Source of the DNA: Psychrobacillus soli
Lineage (GTDB): Bacteria; Bacillota; Bacilli; Bacillales_A; Planococcaceae
Length of the DNA stretch: 64,000 nucleotides
Assembly (NCBI RefSeq): GCF_006861775.1
Contig: NZ_VDGG01000021.1
Coordinates: 1 to 64,000, forward strand
Direction: 5' to 3'
Below, one piece after another: positions 1 to 8,270 of this stretch. The notes beneath the pieces were generated by a model that made no database searches, was not told the origin of the DNA, and was given only the letters and a program-made list of their open reading frames with translations. The number at the start of each line of letters is the position of its first letter. The first letter of the stretch is position 1. The position numbers and the translations under genes are program-made.

Positions 1-29
1 TCTTTCTCTGTAAAAACTATTTTACTCAT
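1..29 (-). CDS. 5' end of an unidentified gene running off the left edge
   Basis: On the minus strand an AGGGGA ribosome binding site is followed at a normal distance by ATG at position 29. The reading frame stays open to the window edge and gives MSKIVFTEK as the first residues. This is the expected layout for a gene downstream of the phn operon, separated from it by the terminator at about 70-121. Too little is visible to name a product. Confidence 0.45.
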
Positions 30-69
30 AATCTTCCCCTGTATTTTCTTTATTTTTTCTAATTATACA

Positions 70-121
70 AAAAAGTACCCTATAGGTAGACCTTTTTTTA
101 AGTGTCTACTCTATAGGGTAC
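70..121 (-). terminator. Terminator of the phn operon
   Basis: An inverted repeat with arms GTACCCTATA and TATAGGGTAC, continued by GGTAGAC/GTCTAC, lies just after the last phnE. On the minus strand it is followed by a run of six T. This is a strong intrinsic terminator ending the C-P lyase operon. Confidence 0.85.
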
Positions 122-147
122 ATTTTACAAGGAAAGCCTTTTTCTTG

Positions 148-999
148 TTATCTACTTGCTTTTGCTGGAAAATAGCGATTTTTCAATCGAGTAGACATAA
201 TCTCCAAAACAACTGCTAGCAATAAAATCATATAGGTAATTAACCCAACTTCACGCATGTCAAAGTAGAATCCAGATGCCATGAACAATTCAAATCCAAT
301 TCCTCCTGCTCCAGCTGCTGCTCCCATTGCGACTGCTACAGAGAAATTAATCTCGAATCGCAAGAACGTCCAAGATAACAAATAAGTAAAAGTAGATGGT
401 AAAACCGCATGTGTGACGATATGCCACCAGTTAGCACCGGTCGCAGTCAGAGCTTCCAGTATCCCTTTATCTACTTCTTCAAAAGCCTCTGAAAATGCTT
501 TGACCAAGTAAGCGATGGAATGGAAAAGCATACCTAGAACAGCTGCTTCACTTCCGAGTCCTGCTGCGATTGCAAAAATAAGAACCCATAAAACAGTCGG
601 TACCGCACGAATGAAGGCTACGACAATTCGTACCGTCTTGGAAATCCATGGATTAGATAGATTCGTTGCCGCCATTAAGGCTAGAAAGAATGCGATAACT
701 GCGCCAAGAATCGTTGCTAGGAAAGCTAACCCAAGGGTAATCCCTACTTGATATATTGCTTCACCCCAAGTGAAATGGCTTAAAGCAGGCTCTAAGAACA
801 TTGTTTTCAAGTTATAAGCCGTTTCTGGGATAGCTTTAGTTACATCCAGTCCTGCATAATTGAAGAAGAAAAAGGCTAGTATTGTTAGAATCGATAGAGT
901 GATGATTGTCCCGGTCATCACTTGCTCCACTTTATTCCCCGATTTAATCGAAATTCGACCGTTTGCTCTTCGTTTGACATAAGAGGTAGTGGCTTCCAT
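148..999 (-). CDS. phnE: Phosphonate ABC transporter permease (second PhnE)
   Basis: This is an inner-membrane permease of a phosphonate ABC importer, 283 residues with about six membrane segments. The cytoplasmic EAA loop that contacts the ATPase is visible near residues 183-203 (EALTATGANWWHIV, then a conserved Pro). It begins in a TAATG overlap with the stop of the upstream phnE, so the two are translationally coupled and probably form a heterodimer. It is the last gene of the operon before the terminator at 70-121. Family assignment is secure; which phosphonates it carries is not visible. Confidence 0.93.
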   Translation of the reverse strand: MEATTSYVKRRANGRISIKSGNKVEQVMTGTIITLSILTILAFFFFNYAGLDVTKAIPETAYNLKTMFLEPALSHFTWGEAIYQVGITLGLAFLATILGAVIAFFLALMAATNLSNPWISKTVRIVVAFIRAVPTVLWVLIFAIAAGLGSEAAVLGMLFHSIAYLVKAFSEAFEEVDKGILEALTATGANWWHIVTHAVLPSTFTYLLSWTFLRFEINFSVAVAMGAAAGAGGIGFELFMASGFYFDMREVGLITYMILLLAVVLEIMSTRLKNRYFPAKASR

Positions 1000-1787
1000 T
1001 ATAGGATCACCTTCCGTATTCTGTTTGACATAAGCTCAATAATAATTACGGAGATGACGATTGTAAAAGTAACAAGTGCTACTGCATTATAGTTAAGCGT
1101 CTTATAATACAAATCAAAAGAATATCCAATTCCCGTCCCTGTTAAAATGCCAACTAGTGTGGCGCTTCGGATGTTCGTTTCAATCATAAACAAAATCCAA
1201 CTGATCAATTGAGGTAGACATTGAGGAATAACCGCTTTGAAGACGATCTGAAAGTAAGTAGAACCTGTAGCTCGGAGCGCCTCCACTGCACTATGACTAG
1301 CTTCATCTATCGTTTCAATAAATGCTCTCGTTAAAAAGCCTAAGGAACCTACAAATAGTGCCAAATATCCTGTCATCGAATTTTGACCAAATGATAAAAG
1401 GAGTATTAATGCCCAAGCGACTACTGGAATATTTCGTGCAACAGAAGCAACAAATCGAGCAAATACACCTAGAATACTACTAGTACCAGTCGTTTTAGAG
1501 CCCATTAACCCTAAGAACAAAGAAAAGACTGTCGCTGTTGTTGTTGCTGCAATAGACATGAGAATAGTTTCGGCTAATTTCTCTAGTATTTTCGGCAATC
1601 TCTCAAACGTTTCTGGAGTTACATACAAATTGGAAAATATCCATGTAATGGCATTCGGTAATGTTGCAATCCCATGAACAATGTTAAAATTCGTAATGTC
1701 AGATGCTAAATACGTAAAGACAATAATAATCGCTACCCAAATAATTGTTTGCCATTTTCGCTGGCTCCGCATTGCTTTTTCATTCAC
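999..1787 (-). CDS. phnE: Phosphonate ABC transporter permease (first PhnE)
   Basis: A 262-residue membrane protein of the same permease family as its downstream neighbour. It has a long N-terminal membrane helix (about residues 12-30) and an EAA loop reading EALRATGSTYFQIV followed by AVIPQ. It likely starts at GTG, 13 nt after phnC, and shares its stop codon region with the next gene. Two adjacent phnE genes are common in Gram-positive phosphonate importers. The pair would form the channel fed by PhnD and powered by PhnC. Confidence 0.93.
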   Translation of the reverse strand: MNEKAMRSQRKWQTIIWVAIIIVFTYLASDITNFNIVHGIATLPNAITWIFSNLYVTPETFERLPKILEKLAETILMSIAATTTATVFSLFLGLMGSKTTGTSSILGVFARFVASVARNIPVVAWALILLLSFGQNSMTGYLALFVGSLGFLTRAFIETIDEASHSAVEALRATGSTYFQIVFKAVIPQCLPQLISWILFMIETNIRSATLVGILTGTGIGYSFDLYYKTLNYNAVALVTFTIVISVIIIELMSNRIRKVIL

Positions 1788-1800
1788 GTTTAGTTGCCCC

Positions 1801-2574
1801 TCACACAGTGACTAGCTTTCTAGTCTCTACCGTTTTTGTTCCATAAATTTCATCTGTATTGTCAGCAGTAAGCATGAAGCTTGGACCATCAAATACAACG
1901 TTGCCTTTACTTAAACCAATAATTCGATCCGAATAACTACATGCGATTTCTACTTGATGGAGATTTACGATACACGCAATATTTAATTCTTTCGTAATCG
2001 ATTTTAAGTAGTCCATAATAACTTCAGAAGAGTTTGGATCTAGTGAAGCGATTGGTTCATCACAAAGCACAACTTTTGGTTCCTGAATGAGAGAACGGGC
2101 GATACCAACTCGTTGCTGTTGGCCACCACTTAACTGATCGCATCTTTTATATGCATGATCTGCAATACCTAACTTTTCTAATAGAAAAAATGCATGCTCT
2201 TTTTCAAACTCAGTAAATCGATTAAATACACCTTGTAGCGTCGTTTTATATCCTAAACGACCATGTAATACATTTTCAATAACGGATAAGCGTGGTACGA
2301 GGTTATAATGTTGGAAAATCATTCCGATATTTGTGCGCATTTTACGTAATTCTCTTTTGTTTAAACTTCCCACATCAAGGCCATCAAAAATGATATTTCC
2401 TTCATCGATTTCAACCATTCGATTAATGCATCGTAGTAATGTCGATTTTCCTGCTCCAGATAGACCAATAATCGAAACGAATTCTCCAGCTTCTACTTCA
2501 AAACTAACATTCTTTAACACTCTCGTTTGTGGATTATAAGATTTACCTAGGTTTTTCACTTGTACTAACGCCAC
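1801..2574 (-). CDS. phnC: Phosphonate ABC transporter ATP-binding protein PhnC
   Basis: A 257-residue ABC ATPase. It has Walker A GLSGAGKST at residues 37-45, the signature LSGGQQQR, Walker B ending in LCDEP and the switch His in VNLHQVE. An AGGAGG site lies 8 nt before the GTG start. It sits between the binding-protein gene phnD and the two permease genes, the usual phnDCEE order. It energises phosphonate uptake at the cytoplasmic face. Homology and context agree, so confidence is high. Confidence 0.95.
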   Translation of the reverse strand: MALVQVKNLGKSYNPQTRVLKNVSFEVEAGEFVSIIGLSGAGKSTLLRCINRMVEIDEGNIIFDGLDVGSLNKRELRKMRTNIGMIFQHYNLVPRLSVIENVLHGRLGYKTTLQGVFNRFTEFEKEHAFFLLEKLGIADHAYKRCDQLSGGQQQRVGIARSLIQEPKVVLCDEPIASLDPNSSEVIMDYLKSITKELNIACIVNLHQVEIACSYSDRIIGLSKGNVVFDGPSFMLTADNTDEIYGTKTVETRKLVTV

Positions 2575-2652
2575 GCTATTTACCTCCTTTTTTGTAAATT
2601 AGAGCATGCACTGTATAACATGCATGCTCTAATTTTTCAAAAATATCGTTCA

Positions 2653-3693
2653 TCAGTTAGAAAGTTCCCGGATTGGATTGAACCATGCATCTTCCACTTC
2701 TGCGAATCTTTCATTTTCCGTTTTGAAGAATAAACCTGGTTCACCAGAATCTTTTGGAACAAAGATTTGTTTATTGTTTGCAATTTCATCAGAAGAGAAT
2801 AATTTTTTTAATGTATCGTAATCTTCTTGACCTAATGCATCTAAGTTCGCTGCGAATGGTGCGTTTAGTACTGGTGTCACGGACATTAAGATAAATTCTT
2901 TTCCAGTTACTGTGTTAAAAGGTTCTGCTGCATCGTCTTTTACTTTATAAACAGCTCCTACTTTATTTTCTTCTCCTTCTACAACTTCTACATAGTTTCC
3001 TACGCAAGTGTCACAGAAAGCCGCTACTTCTGAATTATTACTTAATAAGTTTACTGCCGAACCTTGATGTGAGTTACCGAATAATACTTGCGAGAAAAGC
3101 GGTCCGCCTTCCATTAAATCTTCCGGAACTAAATCCTCAAAGCCCGATTTTTCTGCATAATATCCAATAATTGATGAAGTTGGAACAACAAATCCTGATG
3201 TTGAACTATTCGATACGAAAGACATACTTTTTTGTTCTAACGTATCCAATGAAAATTCTCCGTCTACTTTAAAATCGTCTTGTGCATCTACATTTACAGC
3301 TAACCAGCTGTGGTATAATGCATCATCTAACGTACCTGATTTACCAGTAGGTACTACTAATGGTTGAATAGAATCATTTCCATTTTTTGCTTCAATATAT
3401 CCTTGTGCTCCCATAAAAGCAAGGTCTGCATTATTATTGATTAATGTTTCAATCGCAATCGCATAATCTGTTGTTAATTGGTGTTCTACTGTTTTGCCTG
3501 TTGCTTCTTCAATTACTCGACCGATTTCATCACGTGATGATTTCATATCTGTCCCAGATTCATTTGGGTACCAAGCAATTTTAATAACGTCATCCACTTT
3601 TGCATCCTTAGCTCCAGCTGTTCCTTCTGAGCATGCTGATAATAATAGAGCAACTACTAAAAACAGGGTAATTCCAATCCAACTCTTCTTCAT
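2653..3693 (-). CDS. phnD: Phosphonate-binding lipoprotein PhnD
   Basis: This is the substrate-binding protein of the phosphonate importer, anchored to the outer face of the membrane. The start chosen is the ATG at 3693, which follows GAAAAGGAGA at good spacing; a longer reading frame from 3732 adds residues before a normal signal peptide. The lipoprotein signal ends in LLLSAC, with the lipid-modified Cys at residue 21. The body is a type II periplasmic-binding fold of the PhnD/PtxB family. The mature protein has two close cysteines (CDTCVG), which could form a disulfide outside the cell; that is an inference. Confidence 0.93.
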   Translation of the reverse strand: MKKSWIGITLFLVVALLLSACSEGTAGAKDAKVDDVIKIAWYPNESGTDMKSSRDEIGRVIEEATGKTVEHQLTTDYAIAIETLINNNADLAFMGAQGYIEAKNGNDSIQPLVVPTGKSGTLDDALYHSWLAVNVDAQDDFKVDGEFSLDTLEQKSMSFVSNSSTSGFVVPTSSIIGYYAEKSGFEDLVPEDLMEGGPLFSQVLFGNSHQGSAVNLLSNNSEVAAFCDTCVGNYVEVVEGEENKVGAVYKVKDDAAEPFNTVTGKEFILMSVTPVLNAPFAANLDALGQEDYDTLKKLFSSDEIANNKQIFVPKDSGEPGLFFKTENERFAEVEDAWFNPIRELSN

Positions 3694-3818
3694 TAATAAT
3701 TCTCCTTTTCGCAAAATAAAATGGCAGTGCAAAGTTGTTAGTTCACCTTACTGTTACATTGAACCATATTATTTTTTACAATTGTGGGAATTTACAGTAA
3801 CTTTATATACTATTAACT

Positions 3819-4643
3819 TTATTTACACCAACTTTTTATAACTTTAAGAAGATTAGATGGGCTAGTAATCTCTCCAAGTTCGATGTTTGCTCCATATGTC
3901 CCGTGGAAATCCGTACCACCTGTCATGAACAGACCAAATTGCTGTGCTAAAGCTTCCACCTTTTGATGATCTTCGGTCGTGTGATCCGGATGATTTCGCT
4001 CGATTCCCCCTAAACCATAGGGCACAAGTTCTGGAATCAAATCATATGAATTTAGCTGACCAGGGTGTGCCAAAACAGCAATTCCCCCGTCTGCGACAAT
4101 TGCTTTCACAGCGTCAACCGCATCGATATACACAACGTCCCCTGACGCCACACCATCACCCTTAAACAAGCTTTTATACAATTGCTTATACGCAGGTGAT
4201 GTATAGTCTGAATCTATTAAATGATGCATAATATGCTGCTTATAAATAGTCTCTGATGGCCTAGCAGTTTCTGCAATTGCACTCAAATCTAGTTCGTATC
4301 CAGTTGCTTTAATTTGTTCGATTTGCCAAAGAGAATGCGCTTGACGTCGTTTCAGTAGCTCCTCACAAATAGTTTGGATATGCACTGCATCTGGATGGTA
4401 GTTATAGCCAAGTACATGTACTTTCCGATCTCTTTTAAAGTCATACGCTGAAATTTCAATACCAGCTATGACTTCAACTCCATATTTTTCACCGAGTTTG
4501 AGTACTTCAGATAGTCCTTTAACCGTATCATGGTCGACAAAACTAATTTGGGTGACGCCTCGTTCCTTTGCAAGTTTCATCACGGTTTCAGCAGTTTCTG
4601 ACCCGTCAGAGTAACTACTATGCACGTGTAGATCAACTTTCAT
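3819..4643 (-). CDS. PHP-domain phosphoesterase, PhnPP type (5-phosphoribosyl 1,2-cyclic phosphate hydrolase)
   Basis: A 274-residue PHP-superfamily metal hydrolase. The N-terminal motif HVHSSYSDGS (residues 6-15), VDHDTV, AHPGQL, ERNHPDH and the C-terminal GGTDFHG supply the metal ligands. It overlaps the end of phnL by 11 nt inside the C-P lyase operon. No phnP or phnN homologue is visible. PHP enzymes in this setting (cyclic phosphate dihydrolase, PhnPP, first characterised from Chromobacterium and Eggerthella) convert 5-phosphoribosyl 1,2-cyclic phosphate to ribose 5-phosphate and phosphate. That role is inferred from family plus context; substrate specificity is not proven by sequence. 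Confidence 0.82.
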   Translation of the reverse strand: MKVDLHVHSSYSDGSETAETVMKLAKERGVTQISFVDHDTVKGLSEVLKLGEKYGVEVIAGIEISAYDFKRDRKVHVLGYNYHPDAVHIQTICEELLKRRQAHSLWQIEQIKATGYELDLSAIAETARPSETIYKQHIMHHLIDSDYTSPAYKQLYKSLFKGDGVASGDVVYIDAVDAVKAIVADGGIAVLAHPGQLNSYDLIPELVPYGLGGIERNHPDHTTEDHQKVEALAQQFGLFMTGGTDFHGTYGANIELGEITSPSNLLKVIKSWCK

Positions 4644-5355
4644 AACTTACTACTTCTTTCGTAGTCGTTAGTTGTCTTTTCTGCATGTCATACACTTTGT
4701 CACATAAACCGTCCATAAATTCGATATCGTGGAAGATTCCAACTAAAGTGGTGCCTTGGTTTTTAAGTTTCTCGATGATTTCTCGAACTTTTATTTTGGA
4801 TTGTTGGTCTAGACTCGCAGTAGGTTCATCTAGAAGTAATAATCTAGGTTTCTTCACAGTTGCCATCGCGATGTTTAGTCGTAACTTTTCCCCACCGGAA
4901 AAAGTATTTGGATAACTATCCCATAGTTTTGGGTCCAATTCAAAATGAGCTAATGCTTTTTCTGCTTCTTCAAATGCAACTGCTTCCGACTCGCCCATTT
5001 CTAATAATGCATTCGTTACGAGCTGGCGGCATGTCGTTCTAGGCATCACACTTAAAAACTGGGATACATAGCCAATTTCGTATTTTCTCAAATACAACAT
5101 TTGTCTTTCTGAAACCTGTGCCAAATCAATTTCCCCAAAGCGTTCGGAGTCGTACATAATTTTCCCTTCGTCAGGCAAATACGTTCGATAAATACTCTTT
5201 AGTATGGTGGACTTTCCACTACCACTCTTACCGACAATTCCGATGAATTCTCCTGCTTCCAACGAAAGATTAATACTTTGGATAGCATTCATCGTTTTTC
5301 CTAAATGATGAATGGTGAAACGCTTGCCAAAATCCACTATTTCTAGCATCGCCAT
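4633..5355 (-). CDS. phnL: C-P lyase ABC-type subunit PhnL
   Basis: A 240-residue ABC-family ATPase with Walker A GKSGSGKST at residues 42-50, signature FSGGEKLRLN, Walker B LLLLDEPTAS and a late His (IFHDIEF). PhnL proteins are not transport ATPases. They work with PhnGHI in attaching the phosphonate to ribose. The position between phnM and the PHP gene, plus the characteristic KRFTIHHLGK start, supports PhnL rather than a transporter subunit. The start follows GAGGAG with normal spacing, 20 nt after phnM. Confidence 0.93.
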   Translation of the reverse strand: MAMLEIVDFGKRFTIHHLGKTMNAIQSINLSLEAGEFIGIVGKSGSGKSTILKSIYRTYLPDEGKIMYDSERFGEIDLAQVSERQMLYLRKYEIGYVSQFLSVMPRTTCRQLVTNALLEMGESEAVAFEEAEKALAHFELDPKLWDSYPNTFSGGEKLRLNIAMATVKKPRLLLLDEPTASLDQQSKIKVREIIEKLKNQGTTLVGIFHDIEFMDGLCDKVYDMQKRQLTTTKEVVSYES

Positions 5356-5375
5356 ATGGCTATCTCCTCATTTCA

Positions 5376-6557
5376 TTATTTAATCCGGTAATTGGTCGTC
5401 GTGATTAACACACCATTGACCATTGTTGCAGTCAGCATTGGGTACCCATCTTCCATTCTTTCAATGACAAGAATGTCAGCTTTTTTCCCAACTTTTATCG
5501 AGCCTAGTTCATCATCCATACGTACTGCTTTCGCAGGATTAAGCGTAACCATCATGAACATTTTGTGTAAATCATTCCCGTATTTTTCATGCAAATCAAA
5601 TATGGCATGGAGTAGCGCTGCAGGGTAATAATCACTGCAAAGAATATCCACACAATCATGCGAAATAGCTTCTGCAGCAGATAAGTTTCCTGAGTGCGAG
5701 CCTCCAAGTAATACATTTGGTGCACCCGCAATTGTGTGTAAGCCGATTTCTTTTGCTTTTCTAGCAACTTCCAGCGTAATAGGAAATTCACTAATCGTGG
5801 TTCCGAATGATTGCACTAATGCTAATTTTTTTATGTCATCATCGTCATGAGAGGCAACCGCAATCCCCTTAGATAAAGCAATATCCGCCACTTCTTTTAT
5901 CTTTTCAATCGTTAAAAATTCTGTACTTTGTCGTTCCGCAATGAGCACATTTACATCATCATCTGATATATTGCGATACCCTTTTAATGTTTCACGGTAC
6001 ACTTCTAAATTACGATATTGCCCCTGACCAGGAGTGTGGTCCATAAAGGATAGTAAATGCACTTTGCCATCTTCGATATTTTGGACAAGACTATCCACTT
6101 CATCAATATTGTCTATTTCAAAACGCGCATGTAACCGGTGTCGTATTAAATGCAATTCATTATGCGTCGCATCAATTGCATCTACCATTCGTTGAATATT
6201 TTTCGGATTTCGCATCGGTTTATGGGTAAACACATCTTCTTTGTAAAAAGAAAGAGAATGGAACATCGTTGTAATTCCGTGACTGATCAATATCTTTTCT
6301 GCTTCTCTTAAACTAATATTGAAATCCATCATGCTCGTTGGTCTTGGTGATGCAATCGTTTCAATATAATCCGAATGAATATCAATGAAACCAGGAGAAA
6401 TATACCCACCTCTTGCATCAATCAGTTCTGCATTAGAAAAACCGGATACTTCTTCCTGAGGAATAATCGCCTCAATGATCTCTCCCACAACTACGACAGC
6501 TTTCCCTTCAATAATTCCTTCTTCTGTTATAACTTTTCCGTTATGAATAATATACAA
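5376..6557 (-). CDS. phnM: Alpha-D-ribose 1-methylphosphonate 5-triphosphate diphosphatase PhnM
   Basis: A 393-residue amidohydrolase-superfamily enzyme. It removes pyrophosphate from ribose-1-phosphonate 5-triphosphate to give the PhnJ substrate. The metal motif IDIHSD has H61 and D63. Further ligands are suggested by FMDHTPGQ, ASHDDDD and SDYYPAALL. Translation begins at TTG 6557, about 10 nt after AGGAGG, 14 nt beyond the stop of phnK. In this operon phnM precedes phnL, unlike the phnL-phnM order of E. coli. Confidence 0.94.
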   Translation of the reverse strand: MYIIHNGKVITEEGIIEGKAVVVVGEIIEAIIPQEEVSGFSNAELIDARGGYISPGFIDIHSDYIETIASPRPTSMMDFNISLREAEKILISHGITTMFHSLSFYKEDVFTHKPMRNPKNIQRMVDAIDATHNELHLIRHRLHARFEIDNIDEVDSLVQNIEDGKVHLLSFMDHTPGQGQYRNLEVYRETLKGYRNISDDDVNVLIAERQSTEFLTIEKIKEVADIALSKGIAVASHDDDDIKKLALVQSFGTTISEFPITLEVARKAKEIGLHTIAGAPNVLLGGSHSGNLSAAEAISHDCVDILCSDYYPAALLHAIFDLHEKYGNDLHKMFMMVTLNPAKAVRMDDELGSIKVGKKADILVIERMEDGYPMLTATMVNGVLITTTNYRIK

Positions 6558-6571
6558 AGTAGTCGTTCCTC

Positions 6572-7411
6572 CTATAATAATGAGTAAACTAATTGTTGTG
6601 TATACTCATGTTGTGGGTCTTCTAACACTTGATCTGTTAAGCCTTCTTCGATAATTTTTCCGTTCAGTAAAACAACAGTCCGGTCTGCTAGCATGCGAAT
6701 AACAGCTAAATCATGCGATACGACAATCATACTAATACCTAAATCACGTTGGATTACTTTGATTAAATCGAGTACATTCGCTTGTACAGATAAATCTAGT
6801 CCTGTCGTTACTTCGTCTAAAAACAGAATAGGTGGATTGTTTGATAATGCTTTCGCAATTTGAACACGTTGCTGCATCCCACCAGAGAAGTTTCTCGGTT
6901 CTTCTTTCATACGATGCAACGGGATGTGCACATTTTCTAACAGCTTTTTGCTCGTCTCTTCCATTTGTCCAACATTTCGGTTTCCTGCCGCGATTAGTTT
7001 CTCAGCGATATTACCGACTGAAGAAAAATTCATTTTCAAACCTTGCACTGGATTTTGATAAACCATGCCATACACATGATTTCGGATGGAGCGCTTTTGC
7101 TGAGCAGACATTTCAAATACATTATTGCTCACCAATTCGGGTGTGTTGATATATGCTTCTCCTGATGAAACTTCGCTATCAAAATACAAGCATTGCATCA
7201 TCGTCGACTTTCCACTTCCACTTTCTCCGACAATCCCTAATATTTCTCCTGGATACAAGTCGAATGAAATATTTTGGCAAGCATATACAGTGCCACAACT
7301 TTTGCAAAAGTTTTTCACTAGTTTTCTAGTTTCCATTTGCCGGCATTCTACACACCCTGTACCGAATTGCTTCTGTAGATTTCTAACTTGTAATATTGGT
7401 TCTTCATGCAT
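6572..7411 (-). CDS. phnK: C-P lyase ABC-type subunit PhnK with a four-cysteine insertion
   Basis: A PhnK-type ABC protein of about 279 residues. The start chosen is ATG 7411, preceded by GAGGTGCAG and overlapping the end of phnJ. Walker A is GESGSGKST, the signature FSGGMQQR and Walker B LFLDEVTTG. PhnK docks on the PhnJ surface of the C-P lyase core. Between the first beta strand and the NISFDLYPGE segment there is an extra stretch containing C20, C23, C36 and C39 (CX2C-X12-CX2C), which looks like a zinc knuckle. The E. coli protein, as I recall its sequence, lacks this insert. Confidence 0.92.
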   Translation of the reverse strand: MHEEPILQVRNLQKQFGTGCVECRQMETRKLVKNFCKSCGTVYACQNISFDLYPGEILGIVGESGSGKSTMMQCLYFDSEVSSGEAYINTPELVSNNVFEMSAQQKRSIRNHVYGMVYQNPVQGLKMNFSSVGNIAEKLIAAGNRNVGQMEETSKKLLENVHIPLHRMKEEPRNFSGGMQQRVQIAKALSNNPPILFLDEVTTGLDLSVQANVLDLIKVIQRDLGISMIVVSHDLAVIRMLADRTVVLLNGKIIEEGLTDQVLEDPQHEYTQQLVYSLL

Positions 7412-8270
7412 AGCTCGTCTGCACCTCAACTTCTTCTTTCTTATTCAACTGATCTATACAGAAGCTTGTATCATTGCATTGATAAATCGTTTCTCCTGTT
7501 TGCGGATCGATAAGTTCGTCTAAAAAGACATCCGTTGAACCGCATAAGTGACAATCCTTACCTTCGAAAGTTTCAACCGCAAATGGATAATCTTCAAAAG
7601 CAAGCGATTCTACATTCGTATAAGGTGGTACTGCATAAATTTTCTTTTCTCGCCCTGCTCCAAGCAGTATTAACGCTTCCGATTCGTGCATTTTTGGGTT
7701 ATCGAATCGCGGTATGGGACTCGGAGCCATTACATATCGATCATTTACATAAACCGGATGGTCTGCTCCAGTAGCTGTTTTGCCATACTTCATAATTTGT
7801 TCGAATAACATGAGCCAAACTCCACTATAATCATCTTCTGCATGCATGCTCTTTGTCTTTAACTCGCTTGCTTCCACTGGGCGAAGGGGTTCGGGCATTG
7901 GCACTTGCAAGACGATAATTTGGTCTTCGGTTAGCGCCACTTCAGGTATACGGTGTCTCGATTGGATAATGCTCGCTTTATCCGTTTGTTCAGTTAGCTC
8001 TACACCGGTTGTTTCATAAACTAGTTTTTTTATGCTAACGGCGTTCACCGACTCATCTGCACCTTGATCAATTACTTTCAGCACATCGGATTTTCCGATG
8101 ATGGAAAGCGTAATTTGCAAACCACCTGTCCCCCAACCTCTTGCAATCGGCATTTCCCTAGAAGCAAATGGCACTTGATACCCAGGAATTGCGACAGCTT
8201 TCATAATCGCACGGCGAATTTCTTTTTTAGATCCTTCATCGAAAAAAGCAAAATGCGTATTAGGCTTCAA
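7404..8270 (-). CDS. phnJ: Carbon-phosphorus lyase PhnJ (radical SAM)
   Basis: This is the catalytic subunit that cleaves the C-P bond of ribose-1-phosphonate 5-phosphate. The C-terminal cysteine pattern CHLC, then 21 residues, C, five residues, C is exactly the CX2CX21CX5C spacing that holds the 4Fe-4S cluster and the catalytic Cys in E. coli PhnJ. Other hallmarks are AVAIPGYQVPF, GWGTGG, KVIDQGAD, SRHRIPE, PSPIPRFDNPKM and GAGREKKIYAVPP. Its start overlaps phnI by 11 nt and its end overlaps phnK by 8 nt. All key residues are present, so it should be functional. Confidence 0.97.
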   Translation of the reverse strand: MKPNTHFAFFDEGSKKEIRRAIMKAVAIPGYQVPFASREMPIARGWGTGGLQITLSIIGKSDVLKVIDQGADESVNAVSIKKLVYETTGVELTEQTDKASIIQSRHRIPEVALTEDQIIVLQVPMPEPLRPVEASELKTKSMHAEDDYSGVWLMLFEQIMKYGKTATGADHPVYVNDRYVMAPSPIPRFDNPKMHESEALILLGAGREKKIYAVPPYTNVESLAFEDYPFAVETFEGKDCHLCGSTDVFLDELIDPQTGETIYQCNDTSFCIDQLNKKEEVEVQTSYA

